DNA of 64,000 bases from Acorus gramineus (lineage: Eukaryota; Streptophyta; Magnoliopsida; Acorales; Acoraceae), in assembly GCA_030737835.1 (NCBI GenBank), contig CM060850.1, positions 24,779,774-24,843,773 on the forward strand, written 5' to 3'. Both the position numbers and the translations under genes were made by a program. Positions 1 through 12,689 of the stretch are shown piece after piece (position 1 is the first letter of the stretch; the number at the start of each line of letters is the position of its first letter). A model generated the notes under the pieces. That model saw nothing but the letters and a program-made list of their open reading frames with translations, was not told where the DNA came from and made no database searches.

Positions 1-1369
1 ATTGGATCCGGGGACCATGGGTAATTTAGATATTTCACATGAGTTTCAAACTGTTAACAACATGGGAGGTGTGATTTTACAGCTAAAAAACAAGGGGTTA
101 TGAGGATTTTCCATAAAAAGGGGGGTGTATTTGGTTATATACATTTTTGCCTTGTATAAATCTCAAATTAGAATGGGAAAAAATCCCATACTTTCATTTC
201 CTCTCCAATGACTCTAACCGGCCGGCCACCACCATTTCCGCCTCTCAATCAGATTTGATTCTTCCTTTGTTTTGTTTTATTTTTCTGATACTCGTTATGG
301 ATCCATTGGTATCTCCAATACAAGGAATTGACCGATGAAGCATTCAACTAAAAAAAAAGAAAAAAAGAGTCAAACCGGTGTGGGCTCAAATAATAAAACT
401 CATTTTAGAACGAGTCGGAGGAAATACAGCTCTTTGATTCTTCATCTGGCCATCTGGGCTGAAGTCACCGTCCCATAATTTAATACACCTTGAACATTGA
501 CTTCTTCTCCAAATCAATCTCCTCCATTGCATTCCTAAACTAACCCTTAAGTTTACAAATTTTGTTATCATTCTGAGAGGGGCATTCATGTCTTTTCGTT
601 AAACATTCGGTTTTTTATTATGGTGTGGTTGACCTTTTGAATGCTTGGCTCTCCAAGAATGACCAGCCGAGAAATTCAATAACTTGATGAATGTATTCTG
701 TGGCTTGACTTCTTATTGAACCACCTATATATCCCCTTCTCTGATTCTCAATTTGCATTCAATTGCATAGAATAGCTAAAGGAATTTGGGGTTTTTCAGG
801 TTAGGCCCGAATCATCTCTCTCTTTATCTCATCATTTCGATTTGATTTTCTAAGAATACACGGGCTTGATGTCCTTATATTTTGATTGAGGGGTTTTAAT
901 AATTGTCTACTAGTCTTGAATTTGGGTTTTCGTTTCTTTTTTTTTTAGTGATGTAAGGCTTATGTTTTGGAATTTTTTTTTTCATATGAGGTTTGTGTCA
1001 TGAAATTTTTTGGGTTTTAAGATTTTTAGGTTTTCATTTTTGGATTTTCATTTCAGATTTTTTTTGGGGGGTTTGTTTTTAAAGTTTGTGATTTGGATTT
1101 TTCATTTTGTGTTTGTTCATTGTTTTGCAAAATTGACGGGCATAATAATTGTACCCATACGCTGGGGTTACGATCTGCTGCCAAGTATTTATGAATGTTG
1201 TGTTACACTTGCATGACAAGTCAAGGTTGAAATTGGTTATCATATGTGATCTATCCAAATTTTGATTAAGAAATTACTTTGATCATCCCTGGCAGTTATC
1301 TTTCACGAGATTGTCGAAAAACTTCGTCTAAGGAAACAACCAGTTTCATATATTAGTGACCTGAGGCAA
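1..1369. other. Region upstream of LCB1: promoter, 5' UTR and probable leader intron
   Basis: No coding gene is seen. A TATA-like run (ctatatatcc) lies at about 725-734, followed by a transcribed-looking leader near 750-800. A T-rich stretch at 880-1130 ends with a plausible 3' splice site (ccctggcag) at about 1294, so the leader of the next gene may hold an intron; this is inference. The first 120 bases end in a ggggttatgaggattttcc-like sequence that resembles the end of the short TIR elements at 10.0 and 58.6 kb, so an old element remnant is possible. Confidence 0.35.
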
Positions 1370-4300
1370 ATGGCATCTGCAGTCATGAATATGACCAGTG
1401 GGGCATGGGATTGGGTCTCAGGAGGACTTAATGTTCCATTTGCTCGAGCTGTAGTTTTTGGAGTGCATATTGATGGTGCGTTCTACTTGTATACTTATTT
1501 TGGAATCCTTTTTTTTGTCAATTTTTTTTATTCTTTATTGTTTATTTATTTTTTATTTTGTTGTTGTTGTTGTTGTTGTTGTCTGTGTGTGTGTTTGTGT
1601 GTTCTTGTATGCTGATATCTTTTTGTTTGCTGGTTGAAGGGCATTTTGTCATTGAAGTTCTTCTTGTGGTGGTCATCCTTTTCCAACTTTCCCGCAAGAG
1701 CTACAAGCCTCCAAAAAAACCTCTAACTGAGAAGGTCTGAAATCTCATATTTAATTTACATCGATGCCTAATATTTGGTGATATTTCATTTATATGTTTA
1801 AGGAAAGATGATTCACCAGGAAAAAAAAGATGAAAAGTTTGCTGATTATTGAGTTGCTTATCTGCAGGAAGTAGATGAACTTTGTGATGAATGGGTTCCA
1901 GAATCACTTCACCCACCAATTACAAAAGAGATGGAAGAGCAAATACAGACCCCCGTATTGGAAAGGTAAAAGAATGATTTCATTAATTTTACTTAGAGTT
2001 GATGTTCACAAAGCCTGAGATCATTTGCACTTTTAGAATCCCTGTCCTTTCCACAGTTGAACTAGAGGGGCATATATATTTAAGAGTAGCACATATTATG
2101 CCATTTTATTCTCACAAAATTCGCATTTGCAGTGCTGCAGGTCCCCATACAGTCATCGATGGCAGGGAAGTTGTCAACTTCGCTTCAGCAAATTATCTAG
2201 GATTAATAGGGCATGAGAAGATAATTGTGAGCCTACTCCTATGCAAAACTTTCAAGTTTTACTTTGTGAACCACATAGATCTCATGGTGCTATATGGCTT
2301 TCCTTCAGGATTCATGTACCGGTGCATTGGAGAAATATGGTGTGGGCTCATGTGGTCCTCGTGGTTTCTATGGAACAATAGGTAGGACTTGCTGTTTGCA
2401 TCAAGTTTGCAAAGTTTCATTGGCTTTCATAACTGTGATAACATTAAAACATACTTATTGTACTAATGGACTACATACCATCTAGATGTCCACCTTGATT
2501 GTGAAGCCAAAATTGCTAAGTTTTTGGGCACTCCTGATTCAATCCTCTATTCATATGGGATCTCGACAATTTTCAGCGCCATCCCAGCATTTTGCAAGAA
2601 AGGAGACATCATTGTTGCGTGAGTATAGAATTCTATTTACTTATTTTGATGGAATTGTGTCTAGAATTTAATAGTTTGTCATGGGATGTTTTCTTCTTAG
2701 GTCATGTGATGCCCACTGGACTGAACAATAACTAATTAATTTTTATATATAATATCAAGCTTCTGCAATTTGCAAGCTCAAAATACTGATAACAGACACA
2801 CAAGAATAGGGATGACATTTCTAGTTCTCTTATCTTGTATTCTAACTATAATTTTGTGTCTTTTTAAAGCCTTTTTTCCATATCATAATCAAATGTTTTC
2901 ATATCTTTTGTTTGAAAACTGTTTTATACTTCCTGTAAAAATCAACAGACAGTAAGCTTCTCTACACATGGAGTAGAGTGAAGCCTTACCATGCAAGAAT
3001 ACGATAGCCTTAATACATTGTCTCCTTGCACTTCATCTTTGGAACTGGATCTTTTGTTACACACTATTTTGCTGAAATTTAGTTCCTTCTAATAGTCATA
3101 TACCCTGATTAATTTATGTAAAAGAGTTATAGTTTTCAATCCTACATGTATGAATTTTTTTTTTTTCTCTCACAGTGATGAGGGAGTTCATTGGGGTGTG
3201 CAAACTGGCCTTCAATTGTCGAGAAGTACTGTTGTCTATTTCAAGCACAATGATATGGATTCATTAGAAAGCACTTTGGAAAAATTTACTCGAGGAAATC
3301 GCCGAGCGGAGAAGATTAGACGTTATATTGTGGTTGAAGCTCTTTACCAGGTAATCATTGGGAAAAAAAACGTGTATGTAGTCAAATCCCTTTAGCTATA
3401 CTTTTCCATCTAAAATTCAACTATCTGAACTGGGAATAAATCATCAGGTTCATGCAGACTAATTTAAATCAATACCCCATGTCATCATTTTGATAAACAT
3501 AGAAACTTACCTAGCCCACAAAATGGGAAATGATATACCAAACAGTGTTTTGCTCCAAATTTGTTTGAATGCCAAATTATATACAACATTTCAGTGTCTC
3601 GATTCATTGTTGGATTGTTCACTGGAAATATTAAATTTTGAAATGTAGTGGACAGGTTCCTAGACTGCATTGGCAAATAAGATATTTGCATGCAGCTTAT
3701 TGTATTTCTGCTGCTTTTTTTTATAGCTTGCGTTTAGTATTATCATTTCAACATAGGCAACTCCTCTGTTGATTATATTAAAGAGCAGAGTCATTAATAA
3801 CAATCTATTACATATCGAGAAAATCCTTCCTGTCCTTTAGAAAAAGAGAAACTTTTTCTGCCTTCAATTCCCTATCAAGGGGCTAAATAATTGACTCATT
3901 TTGAACACAGTACCTTCTTATTATCATATATTTGTAGATCTCTGTTAGTATTTTCTATGATTTGGGACATGATAACTCTTAGTAAGCACCAGATCTCCCT
4001 CCCGGCCTCCCCTCTCTCCCTCCCTATAAAAAACACACGCAAGCCACAAATTATCTGGCAAGCGGGTTGTGATATGGACAATTAGAATCTCAATTCAAAG
4101 GGGCGTGGTGTAATATATTTCTTTCCCTAACCTATTTATAACAATCAAATGGAGATATTGGGTTATCAAATTCATTGTAAACTATGCAACTTGATCCTGT
4201 GTTATGCGTCTCGTCATATGATATCAGATGTTGGGTGCTGATACTTGTTCGTTTCATTGAGAACAAAAGACAATATCATCACTTCATCATGCCACTATGA

Positions 4301-6226
4301 TGAAACCAAATATTCTTTTTCACCTTTGCTGTACAAGGATGATTGAAATTTTGAACTATAGCAAATTCGAATTAATAATGTATGTCATCTCATATTGGGA
4401 GACTAATGGGGCATTGCTTGGATCAATGTTAAAGTGCTCGGGCAGATTAAATCCTATATTTAAATGCTTAAGAGACTTTCTGAAGAAAGAAAAAAAGTGG
4501 CTAAGGTTGATCCTTTTTCTTTCCTCTCAGCCTCTTGTTATATGCTGGACTGCTCTGGATTATAGCCTTATATCATACTGACAAGACTCTCTTGGCTTTT
4601 GTCTGCTGGAAATCTATTTAAAAATGTAATAAAATCTTCATTGTATAAATTACAGAATTCTGGTCAAATTGCTCCGCTGGATGCGATTGTCAAATTAAAG
4701 GAGAAGTATCGCTTCAGAGTCATGTTGGAAGAGAGCAATTCCTTTGGTGTTCTTGGAGCTTCTGGTCGAGGCCTTTCTGAACATTATGGGGTTCCGGTAT
4801 GTTTAGAATTGTTTACCATCTGGAAAACTATGGTTTACTATGTTCCTTCATTTTGTTGATTTTCTTTTTTCTGATGCAGATTGAGAAGATCGATATCATA
4901 ACTGCCGGCATGGGACATGCATTAGCAACAGATGGGGGGTTCTGTACTGGTAGTGTCAGAGTTGTTGACCACCAAGTAAGGATAGAACTCTCGAAAATAT
5001 CATAGATTGTGGAATTATTGTACTAATTACTGTGCATTTACATGATGATGTTCTCCTTGCAGCGTCTTAGTAGCGCTGGGTATGTTTTCTCAGCATCTCT
5101 ACCTCCCTATCTTGCAAGTGCAGCTATTACTGCTTTAGATCACCTGGAAGGAAATCCTGATGTTATCACAAAGCTGAGGAGCAACATCACGCTATTATGG
5201 AATGGTACATTCTTCCACTTTTATGTTTATCAGATTGCAAGAACCAAGGCATGTTATTAGTTATCATAATTCCTTTTTTAGATGCTTTCTGAAGATTCTC
5301 GATTCCCTTTTTTGTCTTTATTTATTGTAGATTAATAAAAAAAAGATTGTCATTATGAACTCCTCACTAGTTAGCAACTCATTTTTTTTGCTATCCCAGA
5401 ATACAAATAAGGCATCCGATGAAATATAAAAAGCAAAGTAAATGAAAACACTAGGAATCTGCTATTTTTGTTTCATTAGGAATCAGTAAGTCTATGCCTT
5501 ATATTTGTGCCTTCTTCCTGCCATCACTAATATAGATATAACGTAATAAATGTATTCTTCATTATTCGTATGTTCTGTACTTTTGTTATTACACTTATCT
5601 TCATCATTGCAGAATACCATGAAAATATTTTTGTGTATGTGCTTGTCTGACAATTGTTGGAAATAACAATTAGACTGTTGATCAACGAGTGATTAAGTTC
5701 TTTGTGTATGTAAGTTTGGGCATTTCTTGATTTGTGATGGAGTTCACCTGGGTTCTTGCAGGTTTGTCAGACATTGTTGGACTATCAATCTCAAGCAACA
5801 TCCTGTCACCAATTGTTTACCTCAAACTAAAGAAATCAACTGGTTCTTTCAAGGATGATATGAAGCTTCTTGATGTTATTGCTCAGCATGTATGAAAAAC
5901 TTCCACTACTTTTCAAAATTGAAAATTTTAAATGTGATCATATGATGATGCATACCAGCAGAAACCGAGTTTTACAAAGGATCTTTGTTTATATTCTCAT
6001 ATCAGTCTCTCTCTAGTTATTCAAAGCTACTATGATTGTTCTTCTGCAGGCACTGAAGGAAGACTCTTTGCTTATATGTACTTCCAAGAAGTCCACTCTG
6101 GACAAATGCCACCTTCCAGCAGGTATCCGCCTATTCGTTTCTGCTGGCCATTCAAAGTCTGATATACAAAAAGCAGCGGAGTCACTTAAGAGAATTGCAG
6201 CTTTGGTTCTATCAGATCTCAATTGA
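1370..6226 (+). CDS. LCB1: Serine palmitoyltransferase long-chain base subunit 1 (LCB1)
   Basis: LCB1 is one of the two subunits that condense serine and palmitoyl-CoA, the first step of sphingolipid synthesis, at the ER membrane. Coding exons by splice sites and reading frame: 1370-1475, 1640-1734, 1868-1965, 2133-2226, 2309-2381, 2486-2618, 3176-3350, 4656-4796, 4880-4975, 5063-5204, 5762-5889 and 6050-6226. They total 1458 nt, or 485 residues, matching the family's usual length of about 480. Residues 37-54 (start of exon 2) form a hydrophobic membrane segment. The class II alpha-oxamine synthase fold follows, with motifs [23 protein letters not shown] and [10 protein letters not shown]. 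At the site where LCB2 carries the PLP lysine this protein has [12 protein letters not shown], with no lysine, as known for LCB1. The LCB2 partner is not in the window. The reading frame is unbroken. Splice sites come from sequence only, not cDNA. Confidence 0.95.
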
Positions 6227-6734
6227 TGGTTAGTTCCAGTTTTCGGAGTTTGAGGAAGTCTATAGAAGTACGTCTACATGATTATTGTTCAGTGTTGTGT
6301 TAAATGTTCTTGGCATGCACATTGGCCCAACCATGTTTACTAGCAAACAATTGATGCACTTTCTTCAACTATTATTCATTGTCTTCTAGGGGATGATTTT
6401 TAAACGATAGAAAACTGATGTCCAGGTTGTAACCACATATGTGTTGATTTTGCAGTTTGCTTGTAATGTTACATGTTAAAGCAAGATATTATCATCTTAT
6501 GAAGTGTTGAATGAGAAGAATGTGTTCAATGTGTTATAGCCTCTCGACAGGACAAGACTGTGTCGACCAACATGTGATATGTAGACTGTCGACACATAAC
6601 TTTCTATACATTGTTCGACAGTTTCAAAGAAAATTAGCAATACCAATGTTGATGAATGATTTGCATTATCGCATATGGGATGTTGACAAATCGCCTTAAA
6701 CCTGACAATAACAGACAATTTTGTTCATTCTGCT
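6227..6734. other. 3' flank of LCB1
   Basis: This holds the probable LCB1 3' UTR, followed by AT-rich sequence. I see no gene. It ends at the 8-bp target duplication (attctgct, 6727-6734) of the next transposon. Confidence 0.5.
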
Positions 6735-9700
6735 TAGGGGTGGCCATGGGCCGGGCTCGGGCCGGGTTTTTTTTCGGCCGGGCCTTGACCGGGCTTGAGA
6801 GGCTTCGGGCCCAGGTCCGGGCCGGGCTTAAAGTCCAAAATCAGGCCCGGGCCCGTCATAGGCCCGGCCACGAACGGGTCAAGTCTGGGCCGGGCCGGGC
6901 ATAAGGTTCGGGTCAGGCTTTGTGCACACACCTATTTTTTTCATTTTTTTAGTTAAATTAAAACATAGAATAAAGTAAATAAAAAAGTTGAATAACTTGA
7001 ATTGAATTATGAATAATAAAACTATTTAAATTGAATATTGATATAACTTCACAATAATTGCACATTATAAGTTTACAACAAGAAATATTTGAACATTAAT
7101 TAAATGGCTACTATAAACTCATAGAAAAATATTTTAATGGCACATTACAATGATTGAATATTAGCTTGTGGGTTATGACTGCATTACAATAAAATAAGTA
7201 CATCCCAACTAGATTGGCACCTACCCATTTTATCTATTATTTGCACAACTCTACTCAAAGCCATCATTCAAGAAATGACAAGAAAACAAGTAAATTTAAA
7301 CTAAATTTCAATTTAAATTTACAACATCATCAAATTGATCTCCAAGAGCCTCCTCAGCCAAGATAGTCTGAGTTCTTTGTTGTGCTTTGTATCAATCTTG
7401 TAGGCATACGCACTGCTCGACTACATCTGGATGTAAACGACTTCTATAATCATCCAATACTCGATTTTCAGTGCTAAATGCTGATTCTGAAGCAACTTGT
7501 GAAGCATGAACAGTTAATAAGTCTCGAGCCATAGCAGAAAGAACATAAAATCGATTTTCTTGCCCCTTCCACCATGCCAAAACATCAAAAGTCCATTCGC
7601 CATCTTCTTCGACATTTGGTTCAGATGTACCACTGCCACCTAGCGACCGGTTCAGAGTGCTTAGTCGCACCTTGAATTGTTTCCACCCTGACACTGATTT
7701 TTCCCTTGGTTGTTGTGATGAGGATGTATCGGCTTCACCGTTTTGTCTTTGAGTATTCTCCCTTTGAAACCTGTATTCTTCAAACATAGCTTATAAAACA
7801 GAATTAATTTGAGCAATATTTTCATAATCCGTGCCACTATCAGGACCATTAAAACATTGATAAATATATTCAACTAAAATTTGCAGATCACTTATTTAAA
7901 AACGAAGGTCCATAATAGTGGCTAATCCAAAAATGATGGGAATTTTTTCCCAATATTTTTGAAATTTTGCCTCCATTGCTTCACAAATTGGTTTAAAAGC
8001 AACTTCATCTCTATGTTGGTTAAAAACATCACAAATATGGAACAAATGGAGTAGTACCTGGTTGGAAGTAGCATAATAAATTCCAGAAAAATAAACAGTA
8101 GCATTATAAAAAACTTTGAATAAATCTCTAATCATTTCTAAGCATGCCCAATCTTCAAGACTAATTTCATCATCATAATTTTTCTGTAACAAATATGTAC
8201 TAATAACATTTTTATAAGGAAGAGCTACTTCAATTATCAAATAAGTAGAATTCCACCGATGTCCAACATCCGTCGGTATTTTTCTACTTCTAAGGCTTGC
8301 AGTTTTACATGCTTGACGAAATTCTTGATATCTACTTGTAGAAGAAAAAATATAAATGAAACATTGTTTTATACGCTCAATAAATGGCTTAACGGCTTCT
8401 AAACCATCATGCACAATAAGATTGAGTATATGACAACAACAATGAACATGTAATAATTTGGATGTTGTACATGAAGGCAAGCATCTTTCTAGAAATCTAG
8501 CTAAAACATCATTAGAAGAAGTATTATCTAAAGTAATTGTAAAAATTTTCTCATAAATACCCCAATTTTGAAGTTGGTTGATGATACTAGTTGCCATCGC
8601 TTGTCCTGTATGGGGGGCATCAAGATCAAATAAACAAATAATTCTTTTCTGCAATATCCAATTTGCATCAATGAAATGAGCTGTTAGTGAAATATAACAT
8701 AAAGGTTGGTTGGTTGGTTAGAAGTCCATATATCAGAAGTTAAACAAACTCTTCCAGGAATATTACTAAGGGTTACAAGGAAATCTGTCTTCTCTTCAGC
8801 ATATAAATTTTTCGACATCTCTCTTAACTGTGTTGCGAGAAATTGGTTGAAATTGAGGACCAAAAGCTTTTTTGATCCACTCTTCAAAATCAGGATGCTC
8901 AACCCTTGAAAATGGTTGTTCAATCTTGATTATATATTTCACAGTTTTTCTTCTAGCAACAACTTGATTAAAACTAAAATTTGACAATTGCCTAGTCGAA
9001 GTTCTACTTAATTGTGATTGAAATTTTGATCCAACAATTTTACAGGTATATTCAGCCGCATGTCTAATTAAGTGGCTAGTGCCACTACAAGAATTAGCAG
9101 TTAATTCCTTACCACAGAAACGACATTTAACAACTGTTTTGAAATATCCTGCAGGTTTTGTAGGATCTTGAACACTTATCTTATCAAAAGTGTCCCAAGC
9201 TGCTAAAGGTTTTCGTTTTGGTTTGGAGGTGCCAACTTCATCTATAGCAGGGGAACCAACTGATGGATTTTCAACATCAGCTCTAAAAACATTATCTGTA
9301 GAACTATCAGCCATTGTAATGTTAAAAAATATTGATATAAATAATATATGAAAGAAGAAGAGAGTTTTAGAGAGATCAATCAGATGATTTAGCAAAGAAC
9401 ACAAAAACTTCCGCTTGAACTTCGTAGAGCAACTTCAGAGAGTTTGAGAGTATGAGAGATAAGTGATTGAAACTTGAAAGGTTATGGGGATATTTATAGT
9501 GTTTTTGTTTATTTTAAAATTCAAATTACAATGGAATCCACCAAATTTTAAAAAATAGCCGTTGGGGAGGGTTTTAAAAAAACCCTTAGGGTCCATGACC
9601 GGGCCGGGCCCGGGCCTACGGGCGGGCTTTCCCGGGCCGGGCTTTGGGGTTTTTGCCAAGGCCCAAGCCCGGCCCTATGGAAGGTCCGGGCCCAACGGTC

Positions 9701-9784
9701 CAAAGTTTGGGCCGGCTTAGGCCAGGAAATTTCACGGCCAGGTCCGGGCCGGGTCTGGGCTCGCGGGCCGTTTGGCCACCCCTA
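6735..9784 (-). mobile_element. hAT-family DNA transposon with decayed transposase
   Basis: Both ends carry the 12-bp inverted repeat TAGGGGTGGCCA, and the element is flanked by a perfect 8-bp target duplication, attctgct, at 6727-6734 and 9785-9792. An 8-bp duplication and this end sequence are typical of plant hAT (Ac-like) elements. Each end also has about 170-190 bp of dense GGGCCGGGC-type subterminal motifs on both strands, the usual kind of hAT transposase binding region. The 3050-bp body is AT-rich and holds a broken transposase on the minus strand. The clean duplication says the insertion is not ancient, yet the coding region is dead, so the copy could move only with help from another element. 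Confidence 0.92.
7392..9314 (-). pseudogene. hAT transposase remnant (BED finger, RNase H-like core, hAT dimerisation tail)
   Basis: The likely start is the MADSSTDN methionine at 9314. The order along the minus strand is as follows. A BED zinc finger has CRFCGKEL and SGTSHLIRH (about 9150-9060). A conserved transposase core includes CLTSDIW, HCCCHILNLIV and GHRWNSTY (8800-7900). A C-terminal hATC dimerisation block includes WKGQENRFYVLSAMARDLL and ASESAFSTENRVL (7600-7400). It is broken by a frameshift near 8808, another near 8695, a stop and deletion near 7895, a stop at about 7790, and a stop where the family normally continues after LQD (about 7392). The protein cannot be made in one piece. 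It is read toward the left end of the element, as a normal internal gene would be. Confidence 0.9.
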
Positions 9785-9792
9785 ATTCTGCT

Positions 9793-10017
9793 TATGCATT
9801 ACCCATATCTAACTTATTATTCAATGAACAATTCTTCAATCCATCAATTAACACGTTCAACGAACTTTTTCAATCAACCCATGAAATCCCAACAGTTGGT
9901 CCCATTTCCACTCCCAAATGTACTCTGTTCATGTTTTATATTTTTAAGAATCATATAAATCACCTAAAAAAATATATACTTAGTAAATCCTTTGAAATCT
10001 GATTGAAATTATTTGAA
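9793..10017. other. Short spacer right of the hAT element
   Basis: AT-rich sequence follows directly from the hAT target duplication. I see no gene or structured repeat here apart from a possible left margin of the TIR element that follows. Confidence 0.3.
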
Positions 10018-10567
10018 ATCTGACTGAAATTCATATAACCTCTTGAAAACGCTTATTAAATCCAAATAACCCTTTGAATAAAATTTTTGTTAATAGATGA
10101 TGAATATTTTGTGCATATTTCGTTTAGTTAATCTTGATTGAAAACATGATATACTAAAAAATCGTTATAATGTGTGAAAAATACAAAAAATCCTATGAAA
10201 ATGATGATTTTACCTTCTCTGAATATATTATAAAACTCTATCTGGAGGGACAAAATCTTTATTCATTAAAGGGTTTTTTAGTATACTGTGTTTTCTATTA
10301 GGGTTAATCAAACATAATATTCACAAGATATTCATTATCTATAAATGTAAATTTTATTCAGGGGGTTATTTGGATTTACTAGGTGTTTCCAGGGGTTATA
10401 TAGATTTTAAGAAAAGTAGAGGGTTATAATTAATTAAATATAATATTCACAATATATTCATTATCTATAAACGTAAATTTTGTTCAGGGGGTTATTTGGA
10501 TTTACTTGATGTTTTCAGGGGTTATATGGATTTTAAGAAAAGTAGAGGGTTATATAGATTTCAGTTA
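10018..10567. mobile_element. Short TIR element, related to the one at 58.6 kb
   Basis: The left part (about 10020-10080, with ctgaaattcatataacctc) is the inverse of the right part (about 10480-10560, with gagggttatatagatttcag). Inside, a segment of about 120 bp is duplicated in tandem with a period of 126 bp (aatattcac at 10316 and 10442). The gtatactgtg, gggttaatcaaac and gggggttatttggattta motifs recur at 58.8-59.0 kb, so both belong to one family. That second copy has a 9-bp target duplication, suggesting a non-autonomous Mutator-like element. The end of this copy may have been split by the next element, because a tttattatggatttttc tail follows it at 11521. Confidence 0.55.
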
Positions 10568-10770
10568 GGCCATGTTTGGTTCGTGTCATTTTTTTGGGTG
10601 GAATTACTTTATTAGGAATCAGTTTACCAGGAATTATTTTACTAGGAATTTTGATTCTATCAGACTGTTTGGTTCGTTAGTGGATTTCTTTAAAAAATCA
10701 TTTTTCAAGTATTTGGTTCATACATGGAAAATGATAAGGAATTTGATTTAAATGTCTAAAATACTTTTAC

Positions 10771-10810
<40 letters not shown>

Positions 10811-11507
10811 TTGCAAAATTTATTTCTTTATCTATATCACAATAATAAAAATAAATAAATATTTTTATAAATATTTAATTAATGCAAATAAATAAAATAA
10901 CCAATTATATAACTAAATATATAATAATAGTAATTTTTCTAAATCAATTGAATATTATGAACTCCCCTAAAAACTAAATAATCAATTTTATTAGTTAGGA
11001 TTCAGCGGTATTGCTTTAGGTTTAAACCCACATCACACATCACATATTATACAAATTATAATAATATCTAAACCGATCTACAAAAATAAAAACTAAATTA
11101 AAAATATGAATTAATATCTAATACATAGTTCAGATTTTTCACATCACATATAAAAATTATAACATAATTTTTTAGTTAAAAAATCAAAATGGCTATATAA
11201 ACCCATTATATGGGTGGTGAGAAAAAAAAAAGAAGAGGAGGAAGCTATTTATTTTATACATAGTAATTTCATTAATTTGTAAAAGGTATAATGATAATCT
11301 AATTTAGGATTTCTGGTGGAATTTAAGATTATAACCACAAATGGTGGAAATCTGATTCCACCCTATTTTCCCACATGGATTGATTTTAATTCCAGTGAGG
11401 CCTACAATTACCATTAAGATTACCATCAACCAAACACTGGATTTTATACACTTTCTTGATAATCTCACGTGGAATCAAATTCCATCTCAGAATGACACGA
11501 ACCAAAC
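10568..11507. mobile_element. TIR element (MITE-like, probably PIF/Harbinger class)
   Basis: The left end ggccatgtttggttcgtgtcatt is mirrored on the right by aatgacacgaaccaaac, a match of about 17 bp. Beyond that the right end has decayed into a run of about 13 G (11508-11520). TTA precedes the left end and would fit a 3-bp TWA target duplication, but the right copy is unclear. The interior is AT-rich and holds (ATT)n and (AT)n microsatellites at about 10770-10808. No coding sequence is seen. Confidence 0.6.
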
Positions 11508-11520
11508 GGGGGGGGGGGGG

Positions 11521-12689
11521 TTTATTATGGATTTTTCATGTACGTTTATCAGTGTGCTCTATTCGTATACCAAATACTAATGGGATACAATCATGCACAA
11601 TTGGTAAAATGCACTAATACACTTGATTTGTTTTATAGTCTAGTGTGTAGCACAGAGACAACTTCAACCGCCTTGACACTCCATTCGTAATGTGTATATT
11701 ATCATAATGCAGTATATACTCTATTTATGTAATGTATGAAAAATAAAACATTTTTATTTTAATTTTTGTAAGAACTAAAAAATTTATCTGACGGTTTATT
11801 TAGGCCTATAATTTATTTTTCATAACGGTGACAATATTTACTTTAAGAAAAATTAAAATAATTCGATGCCTCAAACAGGGCTGCATACCGAGCTGGATGT
11901 ATCATTTCCCATGAATAATATTAGGAAAAAGATACACAGCCCTCATTGCAATCCCAATTGTAGTTTATCCCGTTTTTTTTTTTTTTTAAATCATTAACTT
12001 ATCTTTTGAAGTGTATGCTGTTATATGAAATGAAGTATTTTTTTTTATAGTGAAAAAATGAAAAAAAAAATTGGGTCATATACTATGATAGGATCCGTAC
12101 ATTATGATAGTGCAGTATATATTACGTTTTATAGCGTATGTGACTGTAAAACGGACTGTAAAAAAGACTCCGTGTATCAGCGCTTATAATATTAATGACA
12201 ATCCTAAATACAAGCCCACATATAATTAGCCAGTGTTTTAATTTAAAAAAAAAGGGTAAATATCTCATATATATTATACGCTTCGACGGAAAGTACAAAT
12301 CTCTTATTTTGAAATAGAATCAATTTTTAATAAATTAAAAAAATCCATGCGGGAACATAAATGGTAGTGTATTGTTATGTTTATTTATTTTACTGATTCA
12401 AAATATAGTTTTATATATTTCATTATAAATCTAATAATATATATATATAGTTAGATAATACATGTACATGGTTAAATATTTTCTTATATTTTTTTATTTA
12501 AACATAAATATTTAATATTTTTTATTTAAAAATAAAATACGTAAACATATGCGCTCTAAATTTTTAGTAATTAAAAATTACTGACTCCGGCATTTTACTA
12601 AACTGTAATACCAGCATACCGCCCCTTTCAATTGAATTCGTCTTGTTCTTCCTGCGAAATCCAAACCCCTCCTCTACCCGTCATTCACC
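11521..12689. other. AT-rich spacer upstream of the PPR gene
   Basis: There is no coding gene. The stretch holds several A/T homopolymers and short AT repeats, and its last 100 bases are probably the promoter and leader of the PPR gene. I see no convincing TATA box close to the start codon. Confidence 0.4.

Noticed and set aside
6656-6931. Gly/Arg/Pro-rich open frames at the hAT left end
   Set aside because: They come from the GGGCCGGGC subterminal repeats of the transposon.
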